Origin: WJMT01 sp964599635
GTDB taxonomy: Bacteria > Acidobacteriota > Aminicenantia > Aminicenantales > Aminicenantaceae
Direction of reading: 5' to 3'
DNA: 64,000 nucleotides
Assembly (NCBI GenBank): GCA_964599635.1
Contig: CAZRGM010000009.1
Coordinates: forward strand, 74,742-138,741
The first letter of the stretch is position 1, and each line of letters begins with the position of its first letter. This document shows positions 9,060-15,636 of the stretch, piece after piece. The notes under the pieces were generated by a model. The model worked only from the letters and a program-made list of their open reading frames with translations. It was not told the origin of the DNA and did no database searches. The position numbers and the translations under genes were made by a program.

Positions 9060-9088
9060 ATTATATGAATTAATCCATTATTTGTAAA
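9060..9088 (-). promoter_or_regulatory. Promoter of the barrel gene, leaderless arrangement
   Basis: On the minus strand, TTTACA (9088-9083), 17 bases, then TATAAT (9065-9060). The -10 box ends 7 bases before the ATG at 9052, so the predicted first transcribed base is at or near the A of the ATG. Confidence 0.55.
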
Positions 9089-9106
9089 TTTAATTCTAGA
9101 ATCCAT

Positions 9107-9353
9107 TCACCATTCACCGTTCACCGCTTTTTCCATTCCCCATTATCCATTCCCCATTCCCCGCTTTTTAAAAGTGTCATTCCTGCGGCCTCTCCTTGTC
9201 ATTCCTGCGAAGCTTGTGCCCGCGAAAGCGGGTAGCAGGAATCCAGTCCTTATGTATCCTTGTCATTCCTGCGCAGCTTGTGCCCGCGCAAGCAGGTAGC
9301 ATGTTTCATTCCTGCGGACTCTCCTTGTCATTCCTGCGCATGCAGGAATCCAG
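9107..9353. repeat. Palindromic GTCATTCC/GGAATCC repeat cluster with CCATTCCCC simple repeats
   Basis: 9100-9165 is a degenerate run of CATTCACC/CCATTCCCC units. From 9176 come copies and halves of a palindromic element that begins GTCATTCCTGCG and ends CAGGAATCCAG. One full copy (about 9198-9244) carries an inner CCCGCGAAAGCGGG hairpin. Another intact copy at 9327-9353 forms the left border of the GIY-YIG cassette. No protein is credible here. Confidence 0.8.
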
Positions 9354-9365
9354 GAGAACCCATAC

Positions 9366-9656
9366 CTACTTACATATACTGTCATATAAATCAATCCATT
9401 TTGGGTTTTCTTTTTCAATCATTCCTATCTTCCAAGCCCTTTTCCACTTCTTTATCTGTTTCTCCCTTATAATTGCATTTATCGCAGATTCATGGATTTC
9501 ATACCAAACCAGACGATTAACATTGTATCTTTTTGTAAAACCTTCGACTACGCCATGTTTATGTTCGTAAACTCTTTTTACAAGATTAGAAGTAACGCCT
9601 GTATACAGAGTCCCATTTCGTTTACTGCAAAGGATATAAACGTAATACTTTTTCAT
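9366..9656 (-). CDS. GIY-YIG nuclease-domain protein
   Basis: A 96-residue single-domain protein with the GIY-YIG signature as YYVYILCSKRNGTLYTG, then Arg28 in VKRVYEHK and a conserved Glu in the C-terminal half (REKQIKKWKRAWK). It belongs to the short YhbQ-like group, whose DNA target is mostly unknown. The gene is bracketed by the same palindromic repeat in opposite orientation: 9327-9353 behind the stop, and 9661-9687 ending four bases before the ATG. This suggests the repeats and gene form one unit. There is no ribosome site other than the repeat edge. Confidence 0.85.
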   Translation of the reverse strand: MKKYYVYILCSKRNGTLYTGVTSNLVKRVYEHKHGVVEGFTKRYNVNRLVWYEIHESAINAIIREKQIKKWKRAWKIGMIEKENPKWIDLYDSICK

Positions 9657-9660
9657 ATTT

Positions 9661-9799
9661 CTGGATTCCCGTTTTCACGGGAATGACAAATAGGGAACGG
9701 GAATGACAGCCCTTTTTTCTGTCATTCATGCGGCCTCTCCTTGTCATTCCTGCAAAGCTTGTGCCCGCGAAAGCGGGTAGCAGGAATCCACAGGAATGA
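9661..9799. repeat. Palindromic GTCATTCC/GGAATCC repeat cluster, right side of the GIY-YIG cassette
   Basis: An inverted copy at 9661-9687 begins CTGGATTCCCG and ends CGGGAATGAC. Next come fragments (GGGAACGGGAATGAC; GTCATTCATGCGGCC), then a full nested copy with the inner CCCGCGAAAGCGGG hairpin at about 9739-9790. The cluster ends just behind the PIN toxin stop codon. Confidence 0.8.
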
Positions 9800-9801
9800 C
9801 A

Positions 9802-10230
9802 TTACAGCTTTTTCATCGCCTTAATAAACTCATCCGGAGTCAAAATCTTAATCCCTTGAAAGTGTCTGAGCTCCAAAAGATGCTTGTCTCCGCTCAGGAT
9901 ATAATCAGCGCCTCCTGCCTGGGCTAATTCCAGAAACTTGTTGTCTTCAGGATTCTGAGTGATGATATTGAGATGTTTTTTCACTTTAACCGGAATCACA
10001 TAGGGCAAAAGCTCCTGTTCAAGCAGCCCTTTGATCTCTTTTTTGATCAGCTTGAATTTTGGATAAGCCAGGACTTTCGCATATTCCTTGAGAACTTCTG
10101 ACGACAGGAGCACAGAGACCGTGCCTTTCTGCCAAAAAGAAACAAGCCGGCTGGTGGGACCCCGAAACAACAAAGCAGAGATAATCACATTGGTATCCAT
10201 AACGATTTTTGGGATCTTTTCAGAACTCAC
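9802..10230 (-). CDS. PIN-domain toxin (COG1569 type)
   Basis: A 142-residue PIN-family ribonuclease. Asp12 lies in IVMDTNVIISALLF, a conserved Glu in SSEVLKEYAKVL, and acidic residues near the end in GADYILSGDKHLLEL. These are the metal-binding positions of PIN RNases, which act as toxins by cutting RNA. Translation starts at a GTG overlapping the antitoxin stop codon by four bases (GTGA), which supports coupled expression with the AbrB-type gene. A closely related but 5'-deleted copy lies at 52672-53015. Confidence 0.85.
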   Translation of the reverse strand: MSSEKIPKIVMDTNVIISALLFRGPTSRLVSFWQKGTVSVLLSSEVLKEYAKVLAYPKFKLIKKEIKGLLEQELLPYVIPVKVKKHLNIITQNPEDNKFLELAQAGGADYILSGDKHLLELRHFQGIKILTPDEFIKAMKKL

Positions 10231-10463
10231 TCTTTTCTGGCCCAGTCAATGGCATCCTCTATATCTTTCGGTGTGAGTCCCAGAGCAGCAATCTTATCTC
10301 TGACTTTTTCCAAAAGAATTTTATCACTGGATGTCATCTTAACAGGTTCAAGGATAATCTTTCCTTTGGAGATTTTCACATCAAAATACTCATAGCCTTC
10401 AAACTCTTCCATAATCTTTTTGGGAAGAGTGATTTGATTTTTATACGTTTTCTTGCAGAGCAT
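10227..10463 (-). CDS. AbrB/MazE-type antitoxin of the PIN toxin
   Basis: A 78-residue protein. The first 45 residues form an AbrB-like swapped-hairpin DNA-binding domain (KKTYKNQITLPKKIMEEF, then YFDVKISKGKIILEPV). The C-terminal helix-rich part (KILLEKVRDKIAALGLTPKDIEDAIDWARKE) should bind the toxin. It is encoded first and overlaps the PIN gene by four bases, the standard order for type II systems. Such antitoxins usually repress their own operon. Confidence 0.85.
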   Translation of the reverse strand: MLCKKTYKNQITLPKKIMEEFEGYEYFDVKISKGKIILEPVKMTSSDKILLEKVRDKIAALGLTPKDIEDAIDWARKE

Positions 10464-10521
10464 TCTATAACCTCTACAGCATAATAAAAGGAAACAATGA
10501 AAATGTCAAGTAATGAAGTAA

Positions 10522-10712
10522 TGGATTCCGTGTCAAGCCTGAATCAAGTTCAGTACAGGGCACGGAATGACAGAAGGGACAGGTGTCATTCCCGCTCCTT
10601 TATTTTCATTCCCGTCCTTCCTGTCATTCCTGCGTCTTTATTGTCATTCCTGCGTCTTTATTGTCATTCCCGCTCCTTTATTGTCATTCCCGCGAAAGCG
10701 GGAATCCATCCT
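10522..10712. repeat. Palindromic repeat cluster with ~20-base tandem half-elements
   Basis: 10523-10570 is an inverted element (GATTCCGTGTCAAG ... CACGGAATGAC) with a long imperfect stem. 10586-10712 then repeats the left half (GTCATTCCTGC or GTCATTCCCGC plus TCTTTATT or TCCTTTATT) about six times every 20-21 bases. The run ends in one complete palindrome with core CCCGCGAAAGCGGG. Reading frames across it encode only repeat peptides. Confidence 0.8.
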
Positions 10713-10729
10713 GACCAACACAATAAACT

Positions 10730-11071
10730 CTATATCCCCAAATGAATTAAAAGCGCTTGTTCCACTTCTTTTAATTTTTCTTCTGAAACTTTTCCTAACA
10801 ACTTTATCAGCCTTTTCTTGTCTATGGTTCGAATTTGATTGGACTTAACCTTTGAATCCACAGTAAGATTTGTGTTTTTCTTTGGTAGAAACGTTTCAAA
10901 GGGATACAATCTTTCTGTTTTTGAAGTTATGGGAAGAACCGTAACAGTATCAGCATACTGGTTATTTCGGTTATTGGATATTATAAACGCAGGCCTGGTC
11001 TTTCCTATTTCATGCCCTACTATAGGTTCCAATGAAACCAGCCAAATTTCTCCTCTTTGAGGAACGCCCAT
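10730..11071 (-). CDS. MazF/PemK-family endoribonuclease toxin
   Basis: A 113-residue MazF-like protein. It opens with RGEIWLVSLEPIVGHEIGKTRPAFIISNN, where the GxExxKTRPA region carries the conserved Arg. TVTVLPITSK and VKSNQIRTIDKKRL follow at the positions of the conserved Thr and RNA-contact loop. MazF toxins cut mRNA at short motifs. The gene starts two bases after the antitoxin stop codon, so the two form an operon. All family landmarks are intact. Confidence 0.9.
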   Translation of the reverse strand: MGVPQRGEIWLVSLEPIVGHEIGKTRPAFIISNNRNNQYADTVTVLPITSKTERLYPFETFLPKKNTNLTVDSKVKSNQIRTIDKKRLIKLLGKVSEEKLKEVEQALLIHLGI

Positions 11072-11072
11072 T

Positions 11073-11294
11073 TTATGACCATTTCTCTAAGGTGATGTAT
11101 TCCCATTCCTCATTGAGTTTTTTATCCTCATCGTTTGTTGCTTTATAGCCTTTGACGAGGAGCTTATCCAGTTTCTCTTTTTTTTCTCTTTCCAATCGAT
11201 TTTTTATCGCTTCGCTAATAAAACGACTTTTGTTGGGGACGGGTTTTAATTCCTCGTATAATCCTTCAGGTAAGGTAATATTCAATCTCTTCAT
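11073..11294 (-). CDS. Ribbon-helix-helix antitoxin of the MazF-like toxin
   Basis: A 73-residue protein with an N-terminal ribbon-helix-helix motif (MKRLNITLPEGLYEEL, then KSRFISEAIKNRLEREKKEK). An acidic C-terminal tail with tryptophans (DEDKKLNEEWEYITLEKWS) would wrap the toxin. It precedes the toxin gene with a one-base gap, the usual order for MazEF-type operons. It is more RHH/MazE9-like than AbrB-like. Autorepression is likely but no operator is obvious. Confidence 0.8.
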   Translation of the reverse strand: MKRLNITLPEGLYEELKPVPNKSRFISEAIKNRLEREKKEKLDKLLVKGYKATNDEDKKLNEEWEYITLEKWS

Positions 11295-11397
11295 TCTTAG
11301 TTCTCCTGTATTTAAAATACACTAAATATTGCGCATTGTCAATACGCATAAAACGCAACAAACCCCTTTTTCTCGCCGTTATTCCTGCTCTTTTTAA

Positions 11398-11511
11398 TGT
11401 CATTCCTGTGGAAACAGGAATCCATTATCCTGGATTCCGTGTCAAGCACGGAATGACAAAGGGGACAGGTGTCATTCCCGCGCCTTTATTGTCATTCCTG
11501 CGAAAGCAGGA
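11398..11511. repeat. Palindromic GTCATTCC/GGAATCC repeats
   Basis: A copy at about 11399-11424 has core CCTGTGGAAACAGG. An inverted CACGGAATGAC half follows, then a further GTCATTCCCGCGCC half and a full CCTGCGAAAGCAGG copy ending near 11515, where the 9-base array begins. Confidence 0.8.
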
Positions 11512-11514
11512 ATC

Positions 11515-11711
11515 CAAACGCGATCAACGCAATCAACGCTATAACGCAAGTAACGCAATCAACGCGATTAACGCAATCAACGCAATTAACGCGATTAACT
11601 CAATAAACGCAATCAACGCAACAAACGCTATAAACGCAATTAACGCGATTAACGCTATAAACGCGATTAACTCAATCAACCCTATCAACGCGATTAACGC
11701 AAATAACACAA
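11515..11711. repeat. 9-base tandem array, consensus AACGCRATY
   Basis: About 22 degenerate units of nine bases (AACGCAATC, AACGCGATT, AACGCTATA and variants) in an unbroken run. Because the unit is a multiple of three, one frame stays open and encodes Asn-Ala-Ile repeats, but no start or homology supports a gene. Related short arrays lie at 54478-54560, around 55950 and at 56029-56079. Confidence 0.85.
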
Positions 11712-11729
11712 ATCTTTCCCGCCAGAGCC

Positions 11730-12085
11730 TGCACCTGCAAGAGCAGGTGTCATTCCTGCACTTCTCTTTGTCATTCCTGTGCAGCTTGTGCCCGCGAAAG
11801 CGGGTAGCAGGAATCCAGAAAAATAGTAAAATGATATTGTGTTACTGTTTTTTTAAAAAGTGTCATTCCTGTGGAAACAGGAATCCAGAAAAATAGTAAA
11901 ATGATATTGTGTTACTGTTTTTTTTTACTGTTTTTTTTAAAAAGTGTCATTCCTGTGGAAACAGGAATCCAGAAAAATAGTAAAATGATATTGTGTTACT
12001 GTTTTTTTTAAAAAGTGTCATTCCTGTGGAAACAGGAATCCAGAAAAATAGTAAAATGATATTGTGTTACTGTTTTTTTAACAGG
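11730..12085. repeat. Tandem ~70-base composite repeat behind rfbD
   Basis: After two palindromic copies (11730-11815) a unit of about 70 bases recurs. It consists of palindrome GTCATTCCTGTGGAAACAGGAATCC, then CAGAAAAATAGTAAAATG, then ATATTGTGTTACTG with a T-run. There are four copies of the second half and three of the palindrome between 11806 and 12085. The last copy reaches into rfbD and supplies its final codons and stop (KKQ*). One copy has an extra TTTTACTG insertion. Confidence 0.85.
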
Positions 12086-12933
12086 TGGAGGCAGGACTTA
12101 AGCGAATCTCTCCAGTAAGGAATCTCCAAGTCATAGGCTTTTTTGATCTTGGCTTTGTTTAAAACGCTGTAAGCCGGTCTTCTGGCTGGAGTGGGATACT
12201 CACGGGTCTCAATAGGATTAATCCGGCATTCGATCCCGGCTATATCCACAATAGTTCGAGCCAGGTCATACCAGCTAGCAACCCCTTCATTGCTGTAATG
12301 ATAAATCCCGGGCATAAAATTTTTAGCGTTCAGCACCTTCAGAATGGCTCCGGCTAAATCCCGGGCATAAGTGGGTGTCCCGATCTGGTCAAAGACCACA
12401 TTCAGAGAATCTTTTTCTTGCGCCAGCTTCAGCATGGTTTTTACGAAATTATTCCCATAGGAAGAATAAAGCCAGGAAGTCCGAAGAATCATGACTTCTT
12501 TTCCCTTTGTAAGAACCGCCTTTTCGCCCTCCCACTTGGTTCTTCCGTAAACAGACACAGGATGAGGTGTATCCTCTTCTTTATAAGGAATAGATGAATT
12601 TCCGTCAAAAACAAAATCCGTGGAAATGTGGATCAATTTAGCACGGATTTGACTTGAAATCACGGCTAAATTCTCAGCCCCTTTGTGATTGATAAGTTCA
12701 GCCCGCTCCTTTTCATCCTCAGCTTTATCCACGGCGGTATAAGCCGCACAGTTTATGATTATATCGAATCTCTTGGAGGAGAAAAAAGCCTCAATCTCAT
12801 CCCAGGATGTGATATCCAGTTCTTCAATATCGGTAAACTCGAAGCTGAGGTCCTGAGACTGAGATAAATACTGGATTTCCCTTCCTAACTGGCCTTTAGC
12901 CCCAGTGACCAGGATATTTTTAGGATTATTCAA
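12067..12933 (-). CDS. rfbD: dTDP-4-dehydrorhamnose reductase
   Basis: A short-chain-type reductase that makes dTDP-L-rhamnose from the 4-keto intermediate using NAD(P)H. Residues 6-14 (VTGAKGQLG) bind the cofactor, and the active-site YxxxK is YGRTKWEGE with the preceding STDFVFDG. The length of 288 residues is normal. It is the last gene of the order rfbA-rfbC-rfbB-rfbD, 54 bases behind rfbB. The last three residues (KKQ) and the stop codon come from the repeat unit that follows the gene, so the native C-terminus has probably been replaced by a few residues. Confidence 0.93.
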   Translation of the reverse strand: MNNPKNILVTGAKGQLGREIQYLSQSQDLSFEFTDIEELDITSWDEIEAFFSSKRFDIIINCAAYTAVDKAEDEKERAELINHKGAENLAVISSQIRAKLIHISTDFVFDGNSSIPYKEEDTPHPVSVYGRTKWEGEKAVLTKGKEVMILRTSWLYSSYGNNFVKTMLKLAQEKDSLNVVFDQIGTPTYARDLAGAILKVLNAKNFMPGIYHYSNEGVASWYDLARTIVDIAGIECRINPIETREYPTPARRPAYSVLNKAKIKKAYDLEIPYWRDSLKSCLHLLKKQ

Positions 12934-12987
12934 TTTTCCCTACCCATCCGTTATCCATGCTTCCCTGACCAATCCAGGCTTAACTAT

Positions 12988-14019
12988 TTACCTATCTTTA
13001 TAATACTTGGAATAAAATTCTTTAAAATCTTTGGATTTTTGCTTTATTTTTTCCCACCATTCTTTATGGTCTTTATACCAGTTTACAGTGGTCTCTGTAG
13101 CTCTATCAAAGTCAAAAGATGGCTTCCAACCCAGGCCGTGAATCTTCTCACAGTCCAGAGCATAACGCTGGTCATGGCCCGGTCTGTCTTTAACAAAAGT
13201 GATCAAACTTCTGGGCTTTTCAAGCAAATCCACGATCCTCTCTGCCATCTGGATATTGGGAACCTCATTATCAGCACCGATGTTGTAGGCTTCTCCCAGC
13301 TTTCCTTTTCTCATCACCACATCCAAAGCCTGACAGTTATCCTCAACATAAAGCCAGTCCCGAACATTGGTTCCTTTTCCGTATAAAGGAAGGGATTTAT
13401 TCTCCATGGCATGGCTTATAAAAAGGGGGATGAATTTTTCCGGATACTGATAAGGGCCGAAATTATTGCTGGGCCTCACAATAAGAATGGGAACTTCATA
13501 GGTCACCCAATAAGAATGCACCAGTCTGTCTGCTCCTGCCTTGCTGGCAGAATACGGGGAAGACGGATTCATAGGATCACTTTCTTTAAAAAAACCTTTC
13601 TCCCGGCTTCCATAAACCTCATCTGTTGAGACATGCAGAAAGAATTCCACATCCGAATCCTTGACCACATCCAGCATTGTGAATGTGCCAAAAACATCAG
13701 TCATGATGAACTCCCCAGCACTCATTATGGAACGGTCTACATGAGTCTCTGCGGCAAAATGGACTACAGCGTCCACCCGGCTTACAATCTCTTTAACCCG
13801 TTCCCGGTCCTGTATATCGCCTTTCACAAACTCATATCTAGGGTCATCTTCAACATCCTTCAAATTATCCAGATTCCCTGCGTAAGTGAGCTTATCCAGA
13901 TTGATAACCCGGCACCGGGGATATTTCTTCAGCAAAAAATGAATAAAATTACTTCCGATAAAACCAGCCCCTCCCGTGACCAGGAGAGTCTTCTCCTCAA
14001 TAGAGCGGTCCTCAGCCAT
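12988..14019 (-). CDS. rfbB: dTDP-glucose 4,6-dehydratase
   Basis: An extended SDR enzyme that converts dTDP-glucose to the 4-keto-6-deoxy sugar in the rhamnose pathway. Residues near 15-22 (VTGGAGFIG) bind NAD. VSTDEVYG carries the catalytic Thr-Asp-Glu, and YSASKAGADRL the Tyr/Lys pair. ETHVDRS and RPSNNFGPYQYPEK are further family signatures. I chose the ATG at 14019 (MAEDRSIEEK), which overlaps the rfbC stop by eight bases and has GGAAAAG upstream. An in-frame ATG at 14094 would add 25 residues lying inside rfbC. Confidence 0.93.
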   Translation of the reverse strand: MAEDRSIEEKTLLVTGGAGFIGSNFIHFLLKKYPRCRVINLDKLTYAGNLDNLKDVEDDPRYEFVKGDIQDRERVKEIVSRVDAVVHFAAETHVDRSIMSAGEFIMTDVFGTFTMLDVVKDSDVEFFLHVSTDEVYGSREKGFFKESDPMNPSSPYSASKAGADRLVHSYWVTYEVPILIVRPSNNFGPYQYPEKFIPLFISHAMENKSLPLYGKGTNVRDWLYVEDNCQALDVVMRKGKLGEAYNIGADNEVPNIQMAERIVDLLEKPRSLITFVKDRPGHDQRYALDCEKIHGLGWKPSFDFDRATETTVNWYKDHKEWWEKIKQKSKDFKEFYSKYYKDR

Positions 14020-14467
14020 CTTTTCTTTTCCATTCATAGGGGATATCGTTTTTGTGAGGATCCAGCCGCTTTTCATCCGGCTTTTCATAATCATACACCT
14101 GGGTGGGTATATTGATGATCAGAGCTTCTTCTTCACTCACACACATCCAGCCGTGATAAACAAACTCCGGGATCTGGACCAGCATGGGATTGTGAACTCC
14201 AATATAGAACTGATCCACCTGCTTATAGGTAGGAGAATCTTCCCGGGCATCATACAAAACCAGCTTGATCATGCCGTGCACACAGGCTACATTATCCGCT
14301 TGATGCTCATGTAAGTGCCAGGCCTTGACCACTCCCGGATAAGTGGTGCTCATATAGACCTGTCCAAATTCCAGGAAAAAGTCATCATCATTTCTTAAAA
14401 TCTCCATGAGCCTCCCTCTTTCATCAGGGATGACTCTTAACTTTTTGACTTTAACGCCATCTATCAT
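14012..14467 (-). CDS. rfbC: dTDP-4-dehydrorhamnose 3,5-epimerase-type cupin
   Basis: A 151-residue RmlC-like cupin. It shows PDERGRLMEI, the base KAWHLHEHQAD (His of the catalytic pair), DAREDSPTY and PEFVYHGW. It is shorter and more divergent than typical RfbC (~180 residues), and belongs to the RmlC-like group often found beside rfbA in place of the classical enzyme. Position between rfbA and rfbB supports the epimerase role. AAAGGA lies nine bases before the ATG. A 3-epimerase or ketoisomerase activity on the same intermediate cannot be excluded. Confidence 0.82.
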   Translation of the reverse strand: MIDGVKVKKLRVIPDERGRLMEILRNDDDFFLEFGQVYMSTTYPGVVKAWHLHEHQADNVACVHGMIKLVLYDAREDSPTYKQVDQFYIGVHNPMLVQIPEFVYHGWMCVSEEEALIINIPTQVYDYEKPDEKRLDPHKNDIPYEWKRKDG

Positions 14468-14511
14468 CTCTAAATTCCTTTCCCTTAAATTATTATTAAA
14501 AAAAGTAAATC

Positions 14512-15576
14512 TTATTTAATTTCGATTTTACTCTTATCACCGACCATAAATCGATATACAGAAGGCTTAGGGGGACATTTGGAAATACTGACTTCCCGAC
14601 CTATAAGACTCTCATCAATACGGGTCCCCACATCACAGATCTCACTGCTCTCCATCACGATACTGCATTCAATCTCAGAATTAATGATCTGGCAGTTCCG
14701 CTGAATGGAGGAGAAAGGGCCTATATAAGAACCCTTAATGTGGGTTCCTTCCCCTATGATAGAAGGACCTCGAATGATACTTTTCTCAATTCTAACATCT
14801 TTTTCTAGAACGACCTGACCGTTAATCTTGGACTCGGCATCTACCTCTCCCAGATTTTGGCCTTCTATGGATTCTAAAATCAGCCGGTTGGCTTCCAGAA
14901 TGTCTTCGATCTTTCCAGTGTCTTTCCACCAGTCAGTCACCAGGTGAGGCTGCACTTCATAGCCCTTCTCCACAAGATACTGAATGGCATCTGTGATCTC
15001 CAGTTCATTCCGCCATGATGGCTTGATCGCTTTCACCGCTTCAAACACATGAAAATCAAACATATAAACGCCCACTAAAGCGAGGTTGCTCATGGGTTTT
15101 TTGGGCTTCTCCACCAGCCTTTTCACCCGGCCATCCTGGAGCTCTGCCACACCAAACATCTGAGGATTGGGGACTTCAGTCAGAAGGATCTGACTGTTGG
15201 GCTTTTTCTTCTTAAAATCCTCAACCAGAGATTTGATCCCGTTTTTCAGGATATTGTCTCCCAGATACATGACAAAAGAATCTTTCCCTAAAAAATCTTC
15301 CGCAATCATCACGGCATGAGCTAAACCCAGAGGCTCATCCTGTTCAATATAAGTGATCTTGACTCCCCAGCGATCTCCGTTTCCCACAGCCTCTTTGATA
15401 TCTTCTTTGGTCTCACCCACAATAATCCCGATCTCTTCGATGCCGGCTTCTTTCAATGCTTCAATCCCGTAGAACAAGACAGGTTTATTTGCGACCGGGA
15501 CCAACTGCTTGGCCTGGGTAAAGGTGAGAGGACGAAGCCGTGTTCCTTTTCCGCCGCTTAATATGAGTCCTTTCAT
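14512..15576 (-). CDS. rfbA: Glucose-1-phosphate thymidylyltransferase, long form
   Basis: The nucleotidyltransferase domain (residues 1-235) begins MKGLILSGGKGTRLRPLT, the sugar-nucleotide pyrophosphorylase signature. It then shows YLGDNIL with the metal Asp and VEKPKKP with a substrate lysine. Residues 245-354 form hexapeptide-like left-handed-helix repeats (GQVVLEKDVRIEKSIIRGPSIIG). That makes it the long RmlA variant (~355 residues), which activates glucose-1-phosphate with dTTP. AAGGA sits six bases before the ATG. It heads the rhamnose operon. Confidence 0.9.
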   Translation of the reverse strand: MKGLILSGGKGTRLRPLTFTQAKQLVPVANKPVLFYGIEALKEAGIEEIGIIVGETKEDIKEAVGNGDRWGVKITYIEQDEPLGLAHAVMIAEDFLGKDSFVMYLGDNILKNGIKSLVEDFKKKKPNSQILLTEVPNPQMFGVAELQDGRVKRLVEKPKKPMSNLALVGVYMFDFHVFEAVKAIKPSWRNELEITDAIQYLVEKGYEVQPHLVTDWWKDTGKIEDILEANRLILESIEGQNLGEVDAESKINGQVVLEKDVRIEKSIIRGPSIIGEGTHIKGSYIGPFSSIQRNCQIINSEIECSIVMESSEICDVGTRIDESLIGREVSISKCPPKPSVYRFMVGDKSKIEIK

Positions 15577-15636
15577 GTGATTCCTTCTTTCTTCTTTATT
15601 AATAGATAGCCAGTTTATTATTCTGACTAATCAATG

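Noticed and set aside
9196..9570. Plus-strand frames through the palindromic repeats and the GIY-YIG gene
   Set aside because: The repeat-derived peptide (SFLRSLCPRKRVAG type) is a known consequence of reading these repeats. The rest is antisense to a clear nuclease gene.
10497..10848. Plus-strand frames rich in Ile-Pro-Ala and Ser-Phe-Leu
   Set aside because: They are translations of the half-palindrome ladder and continue antisense to the MazF-like gene.
11515..11711. CRISPR-like array
   Set aside because: Units are nine bases and contiguous, with no spacers of constant length, no leader and no cas genes.
11336..11896. Open frame on the plus strand encoding Asn-Ala-Ile repeats
   Set aside because: It is the 9-base array read in its open frame, with palindromic repeats on either side. 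It has no ribosome site, no homology outside the repeats, and stays open only because the unit is a multiple of three.
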